A stretch of DNA of 26,690 bases from JACJYE01 sp964432875 (GTDB lineage Bacteria; Bacteroidota; Bacteroidia; Chitinophagales; Saprospiraceae). Position 1 is the stretch's first letter; each line of letters opens with the position of its first letter. The position numbers were made by a program, and so were the translations under genes. Shown here piece by piece: positions 16,256-23,816 of this stretch. The notes below the pieces were generated by a model. It searched no databases, was not told the origin of the DNA, and saw only the letters and a program-made list of their open reading frames with translations. The DNA lies in assembly GCA_964432875.1 (NCBI GenBank), contig CAYSPJ010000071.1, forward strand, positions 1-26,690, written 5' to 3'.

Positions 16256-17296
16256 TTAACCAACGGGGGCCTCCAACAACGTGATCCGCTGGGCGTCCAC
16301 ATCCAGCTCGGCTTCGATGCCGATGGGCAGGGTGCACTGGTTGGCGATATGGCCGAAAGACAGGCCGTAGATGGCCGGGATATTCAGCCCTTCGAGGCGG
16401 TCTTTCAGCGTGTCGGCCAGGGAGAGGGATAATTCCGTCTCCTTGGGCTGGCAGTCTTCGAAGATGCCCAGGGCGATGCCGGCCGCCTGCCCCAGCGGCC
16501 AAGCCTGCCGCAGTTGGGTCAACATGCGGTCGATGCGGTAGGGGCGCTCGCCGATATCTTCGATGAAGGTCAGCTTGCCCTGGCAGTCGGGCAGATAGCC
16601 GGTGCCGCAGAGGGCGACGAGCAGGGCCAGGTTGCCGCCCACGAGCTGCCCGCGGGCCTTGCCGCCCCGGATGGGGAAAGCCTGGTAATGCCCAGCGGGG
16701 TTCGCCTGGTTTTCCGGTGCCAGCTCGATGGCGTGGGGGGCGCGGCCCTCCATGAGCACGGCGCGGAAGTGGGCCTCGGTATAGTCCGTCCACTTCGAGC
16801 CGGCATTGGGCCCGTGGAAGCCGACCAGCCCGGTCTTATGGTAGATGGCATTGAGCAAGGCGGTAATATCGCTGAAGCCGATGAGGGCCTTGGGGTTGCG
16901 GCGGATCAGCTCGTAGTCCAGGTAGGGTAGCAGGCGGGAGCAGCCGTAGCCGCCGCGGGCGCACCAGATGCCGGCCACGCTCTGGTCGGAAAACATGAGG
17001 TGCAGGTCGTCCAGCCTTTGCTGGTCGGTGCCGGCGTTGAAGCCCCGCTGGGCGCGCACGTGCTTGCCCAGCTTGACGCGGAAGCCGAAGCGCAGCACGT
17101 TGTCCACCGCTTTTTGGAAATCCTCATCGGAGATGTAGCTGCCCGGGGTGATGATGCCAATCGTGTCGCCAGGCTGTAGGCGGCGCGGTAGCAGGCGTTC
17201 GGGCGTGGCAAGGCTCGGGGCGGAGGCTTTTGTGCTGCCCAGCGCGAGGAGGGGCAGGCCAAAGGTCAATTTTTCCGTGAAGGTGCGGCGGTTCAT
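16256..17296 (-). CDS. LD-carboxypeptidase, peptidase family S66
   Basis: The 346-residue protein matches LdcA-type S66 peptidases. The nucleophile elbow is GFSDIT with Ser142, followed by Glu246 (FIEDIGE) and His316 (FGHI). The spacings of 104 and 70 residues are close to those of the Ser-Glu-His triad I recall for Pseudomonas LdcA (115/217/285). RGGYGCSRLLPYLD at 114-127 is a further family block. The enzyme removes the terminal D-Ala from murein tetrapeptides. The N-terminus MNRRTFTEKLTFGLPLLALG has an RRxF pattern and a hydrophobic stretch, so it may be exported by the Tat route; most LdcA enzymes are cytoplasmic, so this is notable. It sits upstream of the dipeptide epimerase on the same strand. 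Confidence 0.92.
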   Translation of the reverse strand: MNRRTFTEKLTFGLPLLALGSTKASAPSLATPERLLPRRLQPGDTIGIITPGSYISDEDFQKAVDNVLRFGFRVKLGKHVRAQRGFNAGTDQQRLDDLHLMFSDQSVAGIWCARGGYGCSRLLPYLDYELIRRNPKALIGFSDITALLNAIYHKTGLVGFHGPNAGSKWTDYTEAHFRAVLMEGRAPHAIELAPENQANPAGHYQAFPIRGGKARGQLVGGNLALLVALCGTGYLPDCQGKLTFIEDIGERPYRIDRMLTQLRQAWPLGQAAGIALGIFEDCQPKETELSLSLADTLKDRLEGLNIPAIYGLSFGHIANQCTLPIGIEAELDVDAQRITLLEAPVG

Positions 17297-17413
17297 CGTG
17301 TGGTTTTGGCGGGTAAATTAGGCATTTTGTTGGAAACAACAGCAAGGAAGGTAGGTGCTGTGATGATATTTCCAGGGGATGCTGCTATTATTTCAGTATC
17401 CTCCGCAAAGCGA

Positions 17414-17439
17414 TTTGAAAGCGGGGATTGCTTTTCAAA
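17414..17439. promoter_or_regulatory. Inverted repeat overlapping the toxin-antitoxin promoter (putative operator)
   Basis: TTTGAAAGC at 17414-17422 faces GCTTTTCAAA at 17430-17439: complementary apart from one extra base. The right arm covers part of the -33 box and the start of the spacer, a usual position for an autorepressing antitoxin or TA complex. Confidence 0.5.
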
Positions 17440-17458
17440 CTATTTTTCCTTATTTTTG
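17428..17458 (+). promoter_or_regulatory. Bacteroidota-type promoter of the DUF433/DUF5615 pair
   Basis: TTG at 17428-17430, a 20-nt gap, then TATTTTTG at 17451-17458, an exact TAnnTTTG match. The ATG follows 14 bp later, so the leader would be very short. The TTG of this -33 box is in frame with the gene and must not be taken for its start. Confidence 0.7.
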
Positions 17459-17472
17459 CCAAAAAACGCACC

Positions 17473-17703
17473 ATGACAATCAAGGAAGCTGTAAGCATTG
17501 ATCCGGAGGTACTCAGTGGCACACCGGTTTTTGCGGGTACGCGAGTAAGCATTAAGACGCTGTTTGATTACTTGGAGACCAGTTCTTTGGAAGAATTTTT
17601 GGCAGGCTATCCTTCCGTAAGCAGGGAGCAAGCAGAGATGGTTATTGAGTGGTCCTCTAGTTTGATGATTAAAGTCTTACAGCAATATGAAAGTGTTGCT
17701 TGA
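17473..17703 (+). CDS. DUF433 family antitoxin-like protein
   Basis: The 76-residue protein has the DUF433 hallmark DPEVLSGTPVFAGTRVSI at 10-27, followed by a winged-helix-like region (LFDYLETSSLEEFLAGYPSVS) and a C-terminal helix. DUF433 proteins are typically DNA-binding antitoxins paired with PIN-like toxins. The start is the ATG at 17473, downstream of a good promoter; the 15 extra codons from the TTG at 17428 fall in the promoter. The 3' end overlaps the toxin gene by 17 bp, so translation is probably coupled. An inverted repeat over the promoter suggests autoregulation. Base composition is clearly more AT-rich than the neighbours, consistent with recent acquisition. Confidence 0.88.
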   Translation: MTIKEAVSIDPEVLSGTPVFAGTRVSIKTLFDYLETSSLEEFLAGYPSVSREQAEMVIEWSSSLMIKVLQQYESVA

Positions 17704-18022
17704 CGAAAATATTGATGTGCGCTTTCGGAGAGCTTTTGATGAAAGCAAGCAAGAAGTATATACCGTCAGTTATATGGGTTGGTGCGGAATCCGCAATGGC
17801 GAGTTGCTCGCCAAAATGTGGGAAGAAAACTTTGATGTTTTGATTGCTGTTGACAAAGGACTGGCCTATGAGCAAAATGCAAGAAACTTGGGAGTAAGCA
17901 TCTTTATCTTAGATGTCAAGAGAAATACATTATCGCGCTTATTACCCTTCGTGCCCGAATTACTTACGTATTTAGAGGGTCAAATTGAGAAAAAGGTATA
18001 TGTGTTACAGGAAAAAAAGTGA
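17687..18022 (+). CDS. DUF5615 family PIN-like toxin
   Basis: The 111-residue protein starts VLLDENIDVRFRRAF, the DUF5615 opening, with acidic residues Asp6 and Glu7, then Glu39 (NGEL), Asp56 (VLIAVDKGLAYEQN) and Asp76 positioned as in compact PIN-like RNases. DUF5615/DUF433 pairs are predicted VapBC-like toxin-antitoxin systems in which the toxin cleaves RNA. This is a family inference; the RNA target is unknown. It begins inside the last codons of the antitoxin gene in another frame, and both genes share the upstream promoter. No terminator is evident in the 41 bp before the convergent HTTM gene. Confidence 0.87.
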   Translation: MKVLLDENIDVRFRRAFDESKQEVYTVSYMGWCGIRNGELLAKMWEENFDVLIAVDKGLAYEQNARNLGVSIFILDVKRNTLSRLLPFVPELLTYLEGQIEKKVYVLQEKK

Positions 18023-18063
18023 AGTTAACAGCAACGCTCTCGCCATTCACACCGCATGCCCCC

Positions 18064-19428
18064 CTAGCGCACCTCCGGCAAAATCCAAGGCGAAGGCTTA
18101 AAATATCTCCACCGCTCCTTCGCCAGATCCGTCTCCGGATCGATGTACTCGCAATACTCCCGAAAGTTTAGCTTGACGCGGATGCGGGCATAGACCTCCA
18201 CCTCACGCCCTTGGGCTTGGTACTCATCCCGCAAGTGGTGAGCGAACTGCAGGATCATATCCGGATGGGTATAGAGCTTGCGCTCCTGCTTGTTGTCGAG
18301 CCAATCGCGGGGCTGGATTCTCTCCTCTTCGCCCGTAGCCGCATCGCGCAGGATAAAGTGGCCGTAGCCCTGCTTGGAGCGCAGCATCATGCGCCAGGAG
18401 TAGCGGTGGCCTTCTTCGGTCCAGGCGACATCGCCGGGGAAGAGGTGGTAGCGCCAAGGCAGCAGCAGGTGCAGGACGCAGAGGGCGACGATGGCCGCCG
18501 AGATGAGCGGGCGCCAGCGCGGCTGCTCTTCCCAAGCGGGCACGCTAGCTATCGGAGCAGGGCTTTGCCAGCGCTCTAGCCAGCGGCGCATACCCTCTGA
18601 TCTCTCGCCTAGCCAGGCCAGGATGCGGCGCGGGAAATCCGGCGGGAAAAACAAAGCAGTCAATGCCAAAGACAAATAGGGGAAGATGCCGATATGGAAA
18701 ACGAAAAAATTCATGATATGGAAAAAGATGACGGCGGCAAAAGCCCAGGGGCGGGTGCGCCGGGATAAGAGGAAGAACGCTACCGTGAGGTCGAGCAGCA
18801 GCCCTCCATAAGCCATGAAGTAAGCCGTCCATTCCTGCGCCAGCAGCGGGCCCAGCACGGGGATGTCCGCTTTATTATCCAGCCACTGCTTCAGCGGGAT
18901 GGCGCGCAGCCAATCGGCATTGAGCTTGGCGATGCCGCCATAGAAATAGACCACGCCCATGAGGAAGCGCAAAAGGAAAAGCGGCCAAAAGGGGATGGCC
19001 TCGCGCCGCAGTTCCGGCCGTCGCTGCGCATCCAGCGAAAACGCGCGGTGAGCAGGCAGGAAAATCATCAGGAAGCTGAGCCAGCAGAAGAGGTAGGCGT
19101 GGTTGAGGTAGTGGGCCTTATCCAAGAAGTAGGTGTAAGCAAAGCCAAAGGCAAAGACTGTCGCGCTGAGGCGGTACCACTTGCCCAGGATGATTAGCAC
19201 GGCAAAGGCGCAGGTGCCCAGCAGCGCAATGGACATGAACGGCTCGGGCAGCGGCTGCACCCACTCGAAGCCGTAGTAGCGGAACTGGAAGCCGTCTGGC
19301 TCATACGCCCGGATCATCAGGTGGTAATAGACCCAGGAGTTGAACACATCGGCCAGGCCCAGGATGCCGAAGGCGATGCGGAAGAAAACCAGCGAAGCAA
19401 TGTCGATTGGGCGAAAGAGGCGTTCCAT
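18064..19428 (-). CDS. HTTM / vitamin K-dependent gamma-carboxylase-like membrane protein
   Basis: The 454-residue protein has several membrane helices in its first ~260 residues and a soluble C-terminal part. Signature segments of the HTTM (horizontally transferred transmembrane) family are visible: YLNHAYLF with His110, MGVVYFYGGIAKLNADWL at 158-173 with Lys168, and FFHIMNFFVFHIGIFPYLSLAL at 235-256. In human gamma-glutamyl carboxylase the matching regions carry His160 and the catalytic base Lys218. Bacterial HTTM proteins are common in Bacteroidota and mostly have no assigned substrate. It lies 79 bp after the histidine kinase gene on the same strand and may be co-transcribed; no functional link is evident. 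Confidence 0.88.
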   Translation of the reverse strand: MERLFRPIDIASLVFFRIAFGILGLADVFNSWVYYHLMIRAYEPDGFQFRYYGFEWVQPLPEPFMSIALLGTCAFAVLIILGKWYRLSATVFAFGFAYTYFLDKAHYLNHAYLFCWLSFLMIFLPAHRAFSLDAQRRPELRREAIPFWPLFLLRFLMGVVYFYGGIAKLNADWLRAIPLKQWLDNKADIPVLGPLLAQEWTAYFMAYGGLLLDLTVAFFLLSRRTRPWAFAAVIFFHIMNFFVFHIGIFPYLSLALTALFFPPDFPRRILAWLGERSEGMRRWLERWQSPAPIASVPAWEEQPRWRPLISAAIVALCVLHLLLPWRYHLFPGDVAWTEEGHRYSWRMMLRSKQGYGHFILRDAATGEEERIQPRDWLDNKQERKLYTHPDMILQFAHHLRDEYQAQGREVEVYARIRVKLNFREYCEYIDPETDLAKERWRYFKPSPWILPEVR

Positions 19429-19507
19429 GATGGTAGCGGTTTGTGTTTTTCCGGGCGCAAAATAAGGCTAATTTTGCGGAAATAGGCGGGGAGATTGGGG
19501 GCTGCCT

Positions 19508-20806
19508 TTAGGAAACCTGGGCAACAGCCTTGCCGTTGCGCGCTTGGGGCATGAATAGCTGTACCTGTGTGCCTACGCCTGCCTCGCTGCTGAGCCGCAG
19601 GCGCCAGCCGTGGGCATCGCAGATGCTTTTGACATAATAAAGCCCCAGGCCAAAGCCTTTCACTTGGTGCACATTTCCAGTAGGTACGCGGTAAAATTTA
19701 TCGAACACCTTGTTCAGATGCTCTTTGGGGATGCCAATACCGCGGTCGCTGATCGTGATTTGTATGCCTCCTCGCGCCAGGCCAGCCTGAAAGCTGATAT
19801 CCGGGGCGCCCTGGCAATATTTCAGGGCGTTATCCAACAAGTTGTGCAGGATATTGGTCAGGTGGAGGCGGTCGGCGGCTATGCTGACGCCCTCCAGGGC
19901 GATGTGGCTGCGCAGGCTTCCGCCTTGCTTTTCGACGCTGACGGCAGCACTTTCGATGGCGCTTTGCAGCAACGCCTGGAGCGGGATGATTTCGCGCTTG
20001 AGCTCAAAGCTGCCCTGCTCGATTTTAGCCAATTGCAGCACTTTTTCAACCTGATTATTCAGCCGTTGGTTTTGCTCTTTGATGATGGAGGCGTAGCGGC
20101 TCAGCCGGCTATCAGTTTGTATAGTGGGGTGGTTCAGGAAAACATCTGCCGATATTTGGATGGTCGAGATGGGCGTCTTGAACTCATGGGTCATGTTGTT
20201 GATGAAATCCTTTTGTAGTTCCGACAAGCTTTTTTGCCGCAGGATGACGAACATGGAGAAGGCAAAGAAGATAATCGTGAGCAGTAAGATGACCGAAAAG
20301 AATATGGAGAGTTGCATCTGGCCAAACAGATAACCCGAACGCGAGGGGAACTTAACCCCGAAGTAATAGGTAAACTGGTCGTATTTAGGCAAATTGCCCA
20401 ACTCGAGGTTTTTCTGCCCATCGGGATTGAAAGAGAAGAAGTTGCCATAGACCATTTCGTTGGTCGTGCAATCGAAAACGGCGTATTCAAAGTCGGCATA
20501 CAAAGCCAGGCGCTCCAACTCCTCGTGGAGGAATTGCTCCAGCATATTGGCATCGATATCGCTTTCGATATTGACCACGTAGTAGTTGCTGGTGCGGCGG
20601 TTGACGATGTTGCGCGGGGGCAGGGGCATGCCGTTGAGGCTGGCTAGCTCGCAAGCCACGTTGTACAGGGCCAGGTTGGTTTTTTTGTCGAACTCCTCCT
20701 CATTGATGTTCCAGGTACTGATGACCCAATAGGCTTGCATGCCAATGATGCCGATGATGGCCAAGGCACCCAGGACGATGACCCGGAAAATAGTGCTGTT
20801 TTTCAT
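19508..20806 (-). CDS. Membrane sensor histidine kinase (orphan)
   Basis: The 432-residue kinase has one membrane helix at about 8-30, a periplasmic domain (about 31-163) with no family I recognise, a second helix at about 167-190, and then the kinase core: HisKA box MTHEFKTPIS with phospho-acceptor His207, N-box NILHNLLDNALKY (318-330), G1 DRGIGIP (354-360) and G2 GFGLGL (384-389). The motifs look intact, so it should be active. No response regulator is in the window; in this phylum the partner is often elsewhere. It diverges from the DUF4271 gene across a 108-bp gap, where the minus strand has only an imperfect -7 box (TAACTTCG). Confidence 0.95.
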   Translation of the reverse strand: MKNSTIFRVIVLGALAIIGIIGMQAYWVISTWNINEEEFDKKTNLALYNVACELASLNGMPLPPRNIVNRRTSNYYVVNIESDIDANMLEQFLHEELERLALYADFEYAVFDCTTNEMVYGNFFSFNPDGQKNLELGNLPKYDQFTYYFGVKFPSRSGYLFGQMQLSIFFSVILLLTIIFFAFSMFVILRQKSLSELQKDFINNMTHEFKTPISTIQISADVFLNHPTIQTDSRLSRYASIIKEQNQRLNNQVEKVLQLAKIEQGSFELKREIIPLQALLQSAIESAAVSVEKQGGSLRSHIALEGVSIAADRLHLTNILHNLLDNALKYCQGAPDISFQAGLARGGIQITISDRGIGIPKEHLNKVFDKFYRVPTGNVHQVKGFGLGLYYVKSICDAHGWRLRLSSEAGVGTQVQLFMPQARNGKAVAQVS

Positions 20807-20900
20807 TGCAGGCTGCTTTGCCGCCCGAAGTTATCGGGATATTTTGGCATGTAAAAACTATTAACAGCATATTAACAGGCTTTCTTTATACGGAAATGCC

Positions 20901-20908
20901 TATTTTTG
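20901..20908 (+). promoter_or_regulatory. Bacteroidota -7 promoter box for the DUF4271 gene
   Basis: TATTTTTG is an exact TAnnTTTG match, 6 bp before the ATG at 20915, implying an almost leaderless message. No TTG lies at the usual -33 distance. The TTG inside this box (20906) is in frame but is not the likely start. Confidence 0.5.
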
Positions 20909-20914
20909 CGCCCT

Positions 20915-21850
20915 ATGGACGCATTTGCTACAATCGGGCTCTTCCGGCGGCAGGCTTTGTTGGCCTTATGCCTTTTATTAGGTTTTCCAGGCAATGCCCA
21001 GGAGCCCAACCCCTTTGAGCTATTGCCCCGCCTGGATTTACCCCCGGAGCAGGAAGCCCCGCTTGCCATTGCCGATACGGGCAACCCTTTCGACCTTGTT
21101 GCCCCTTCTGCTCCGGCAGCGGCAGCCCGGCCGGATAGCCCGAAGCCCACTCCCCAGGCTGCCCGGCAAAGAACAACAAAAGCAGCGGATGCCGAGGAAG
21201 TCCTTCAACGTATCCTGCTGATTGCCGTGATGGGCAGTTTGCTGCTGTTCACTATTTTGTTGACGCTCCTGCGTTCTTTTTTCGGCTACGCCTACAAGGC
21301 TTTCCTCAATGACAACCTCCTCAGCCAGTTGCAGCGCAAAAATGAAGGGGGCGGTGCCATGCCTTACTACCTGTTCTACAGCTGGTTCGTGTTTAATACA
21401 GGCCTATTTGTGTTCCTCCTTAGCCGGTATTACGGCCTGTCTTACGGTTTGGGTGGCTGGTTAGATCTTGCCGTCTCCATTGGCTTGGCAGCCGGGTTGA
21501 TCTTAGCGAAACACCTGGTTTTAAACTTGCTGGCGGAGGTTTTTCCCATCAAGAAAGAAGTGCGCCTGTATAGCTTCACCATCGTCGTTTTCGGTATCAT
21601 GTTGGGGGTGTTTCTTTTGCTGGTCAATATGTTGATCGCCTATGGGCCGGAAAGCTATACCCAGGGCATCGTCTATGTGGCCTATGCCGGCATCACCGCA
21701 TTGTACCTTTTTCGCGCCTTCCGGGGTGCTTTTATCGGCAAGCAATTTTTGTTCAGCCATTTGTTTCACTTTTTGTTGTATATTTGCGCCGTTGAAATCG
21801 CCCCCGTTTTAGTGCTGGCAAAACTGATTAAGGGCTATGCCGGGTTATGA
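20915..21850 (+). CDS. DUF4271 family integral membrane protein
   Basis: The 311-residue product has a probable signal peptide (residues 1 to about 28, ending GNAQ), a Pro/Ala-rich extracytoplasmic stretch with two NPFxL motifs (NPFELL and NPFDLV), and about six membrane helices from residue ~100. The late segment AEVFPIKKEVRLYSF, ending its third helix, is typical of DUF4271 as I know it. The family is Bacteroidota-specific and has no defined function. The uroporphyrinogen-III synthase gene follows on the same strand after 125 bp, a pairing I recall from other Bacteroidota. The ATG at 20915 fits a signal peptide. Confidence 0.82.
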   Translation: MDAFATIGLFRRQALLALCLLLGFPGNAQEPNPFELLPRLDLPPEQEAPLAIADTGNPFDLVAPSAPAAAARPDSPKPTPQAARQRTTKAADAEEVLQRILLIAVMGSLLLFTILLTLLRSFFGYAYKAFLNDNLLSQLQRKNEGGGAMPYYLFYSWFVFNTGLFVFLLSRYYGLSYGLGGWLDLAVSIGLAAGLILAKHLVLNLLAEVFPIKKEVRLYSFTIVVFGIMLGVFLLLVNMLIAYGPESYTQGIVYVAYAGITALYLFRAFRGAFIGKQFLFSHLFHFLLYICAVEIAPVLVLAKLIKGYAGL

Positions 21851-21975
21851 CGCCTGAAAAATGCTAAGTCCTTAAGGGGGCCAGCATCAGATGCGCGGGG
21901 AAGGCTCCGGACATTCCAGCGGCATGAAGAGATTGAAAAGAGCCTCAAACTTGCTAAAAGAAAAATAATTGCTGA

Positions 21976-22752
21976 ATGGCAACAACTGGTAAAGTGCAGG
22001 AAGAAACTTATAAGCCCGTAAAGACCATCCTGGTCTCACAGCCCAAGCCGGAAAGGTCGCCTTATTACGAACTCGAAAAAAAATACGGCCTCCAAATTGA
22101 CTGGCGCCCTTTCATCCACGTAGAAGGCATACCAGCCAGGGACTTCCGCAAGAATCGCGTGCGGCCCAACGAGTACACGAGTATTATCCTGACTAGCAAA
22201 AATTCCGTGGACCACTTCTTCCGCATCTGTGAAGAGATGCGCATCAAAATGTCGCCGGATACCAAATATTTTTGCCTCACGGAGGCTATCGCCAACTATC
22301 TCCAGAAATTCATCCTCTACCGCAAGCGCAAGGTTTTTGTGGGTAAAAGGGTCATCCAAGATTTGGCTTCTTACTTCAAAAAGCACAAAAACGACAAGTT
22401 CCTCCTGCCTTGCTCCAACCTGGGGGCCAAGGAAATCTCGGAGTACCTCGACCAGATCGGCATCGATTGGCAGGACGCGATGATGTACCAAACCGTGAGC
22501 AGCGACCTGTCTGACCTCAGCGATGTGACTTACGACGTGCTGGTCTTTTTCAGCCCCCTCGGCATCAAATCGCTTTTCGATAACTTCCCTGATTTTATGC
22601 AGAACGAGACGCGCATCGCCGTATTCGGCAACAGCACGGGCAGGGCGGTCGAGGATTATGGGCTGAAGGTCAACATCCAAGCGCCAGCACCTGAAGCGCC
22701 TTCCATGGCTATGGCCCTGGAGCAATACCTGCAGAAATCAAATAAGGATTAG
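21976..22752 (+). CDS. hemD: Uroporphyrinogen-III synthase (divergent Bacteroidota form)
   Basis: The 258-residue protein resembles the HemD family of Bacteroidota: KTILVSQPKPERSPYYELEKKYGLQIDWRP opens the first half, ILTSKNSVDHFF gives the conserved Ser/Asn segment, and VLVFFSPLGIKSLF with AVFGNSTGRAVEDYG forms the second-domain equivalent of the usual FTSPSGV and IGPxTA blocks. It closes and inverts hydroxymethylbilane to uroporphyrinogen III in haem synthesis. HemD is poorly conserved, so the call rests on these short motifs, length and the DUF4271 neighbour. The 125-bp gap upstream has no clear promoter; it holds only a 14-codon basic reading frame (21924-21968) that I do not call a gene. 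Confidence 0.82.
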   Translation: MATTGKVQEETYKPVKTILVSQPKPERSPYYELEKKYGLQIDWRPFIHVEGIPARDFRKNRVRPNEYTSIILTSKNSVDHFFRICEEMRIKMSPDTKYFCLTEAIANYLQKFILYRKRKVFVGKRVIQDLASYFKKHKNDKFLLPCSNLGAKEISEYLDQIGIDWQDAMMYQTVSSDLSDLSDVTYDVLVFFSPLGIKSLFDNFPDFMQNETRIAVFGNSTGRAVEDYGLKVNIQAPAPEAPSMAMALEQYLQKSNKD

Positions 22753-22836
22753 GGCCATGCCCAGAAGGTAGATATATCGCTGGTCTTTTTCCTGCTGCGC
22801 CTGCCAACTTAAGTCCGTGACGCTTGTTTTTTCATT

Positions 22837-23460
22837 ATGAAAGATGCTTTTGCCCAAAGGCTAAAAGAAAAGCTCCACTGCCCGCTTCCCGGCCAGGCTG
22901 CCCAGTACAAAATGGCTCATGCCGTGCGCCGCAGCGAGGTGCCGCTGCCAACCGATGCTCGCCAAGCGGGCGTCCTGGCGCTTTTCTACCCTAAAGATAC
23001 AGGGTGGCATCTCGTGCTCATTGAGCGCAGCAACACCAATATCCGCGACCGCCATAGCGGGCAGATCAGCTTCCCCGGAGGGAAATACGAAACAGGGGAT
23101 GGCAGCCTCTCGGCTACAGCCCTGCGCGAAGCTCAAGAAGAGGTTGGCATCAGCCCAGAGTCAGTGGAATTGCTTGGTCAACTTACAAACTTGTACATCC
23201 CGGTGAGCAACTTCCTGGTCAACCCCTACGTCGGCATCACCTCCGAAACGCCCCGCTTCCGCCCACAGCAGGAGGAGGTGCAGGCCATCCTGGAAGTCCC
23301 CTTCGAGTTGTTGCGGCAACCTGAAACCCGCCAGGAAGCAGATTTGACCATCGCTCAGAACATCACCCTGCGCCGGGTGCCTTGTTACCAGGTATTCGGC
23401 CGCGCGGTCTGGGGTGCTACGGCAATGATCCTAAGCGAACTGCTGGAAGTGGCGGGTTGA
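22837..23460 (+). CDS. Nudix hydrolase, coenzyme A pyrophosphatase type
   Basis: The 207-residue protein has a complete Nudix box at about 81-105 (GGKYETGDGSLSATALREAQEEVGI) preceded by the CoA-family segment RDRHSGQISFPGGK and followed by LTNLYIPVSNFLVNPYVGI, which corresponds to the CoA-binding motif of the NudL/CoAse group. Such enzymes split CoA or its oxidised forms to 4'-phosphopantetheine and 3',5'-ADP with metal ions. The REAQEEVG glutamates for the metal are intact. It lies 84 bp after hemD on the same strand; no strong promoter is visible, so it may be read through. Confidence 0.9.
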   Translation: MKDAFAQRLKEKLHCPLPGQAAQYKMAHAVRRSEVPLPTDARQAGVLALFYPKDTGWHLVLIERSNTNIRDRHSGQISFPGGKYETGDGSLSATALREAQEEVGISPESVELLGQLTNLYIPVSNFLVNPYVGITSETPRFRPQQEEVQAILEVPFELLRQPETRQEADLTIAQNITLRRVPCYQVFGRAVWGATAMILSELLEVAG

Positions 23461-23499
23461 GATACTGCGCGATCACCCCGTAGCCTGCCCTTTCTTCCC

Positions 23500-23673
23500 T
23501 CAATCTCTTAACACCCGATAGGCTAGATAGCCTAACACCAACAAGATGAGCAGCACAAAGAACATGGAAGCGCCCTTGTCCGCCAGATCGCTGAGGGTGG
23601 GCAGGTATTTGATGAAAAAATAAATGCCGGCGCCGGCTAGCAGGATGCTGAAAAATATATTTTGCGGCCTCAT
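23500..23673 (-). CDS. Small membrane protein of unknown function (57 aa)
   Basis: The product has two hydrophobic segments (about FFSILLAGAGIYFFIKYL and MFFVLLILLVLGYLAYRVL) joined by a short polar loop and ends in RVLRD. I do not recognise a family. The ATG at 23673 is preceded by an exact -7 box at 23686-23693, and an in-frame TTG at 23688 lies inside that box. A good promoter close to the ATG supports it as a real gene. It converges on the Nudix gene and diverges from uvrA. Confidence 0.65.
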   Translation of the reverse strand: MRPQNIFFSILLAGAGIYFFIKYLPTLSDLADKGASMFFVLLILLVLGYLAYRVLRD

Positions 23674-23685
23674 GTTTTTTGAGCG

Positions 23686-23693
23686 CAAAGCTA
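23686..23693 (-). promoter_or_regulatory. Bacteroidota -7 promoter box for the small membrane protein
   Basis: The minus strand reads TAGCTTTG, an exact TAnnTTTG match, 12 bp before the ATG at 23673. It shares the 143-bp divergent region with the uvrA promoter. Confidence 0.5.
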
Positions 23694-23735
23694 AAACCTG
23701 GCGGGCATTAGTCGAGTGATTGTCCTCACAAAATA

Positions 23736-23766
23736 TTTGCTGCTTGACCAGGGTTGCCTAATTTTG
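23736..23766 (+). promoter_or_regulatory. Bacteroidota-type promoter of uvrA
   Basis: TTTG at 23736-23739, 19 nt, then TAATTTTG at 23759-23766: both halves of the phylum consensus are exact and spaced as expected. Transcription would start near 23772, leaving a leader of about 45 nt. No LexA-type operator is evident. Confidence 0.75.
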
Positions 23767-23816
23767 CGCCGCTTGCAACACAAGCCCGATTATATGGTTT
23801 TTATAGGCGAGCAAGA

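Noticed and set aside
21850..21890. Weak hairpin ATGCT...AGCAT with a central CCTTAAGG after the DUF4271 gene
   Set aside because: The stem is only 5 bp, and a T-run exists only on the strand that has no gene ending here.
21885..21925. GGGGAAGGCTCCGGACATTCC resembles the start of RNase P RNA
   Set aside because: The gap is only 125 bp, too short for RNase P RNA, and the matching 3' elements are absent.
21924..21968. 14-codon basic open frame upstream of hemD
   Set aside because: Too short, with no promoter and no sign of conservation that I can test.
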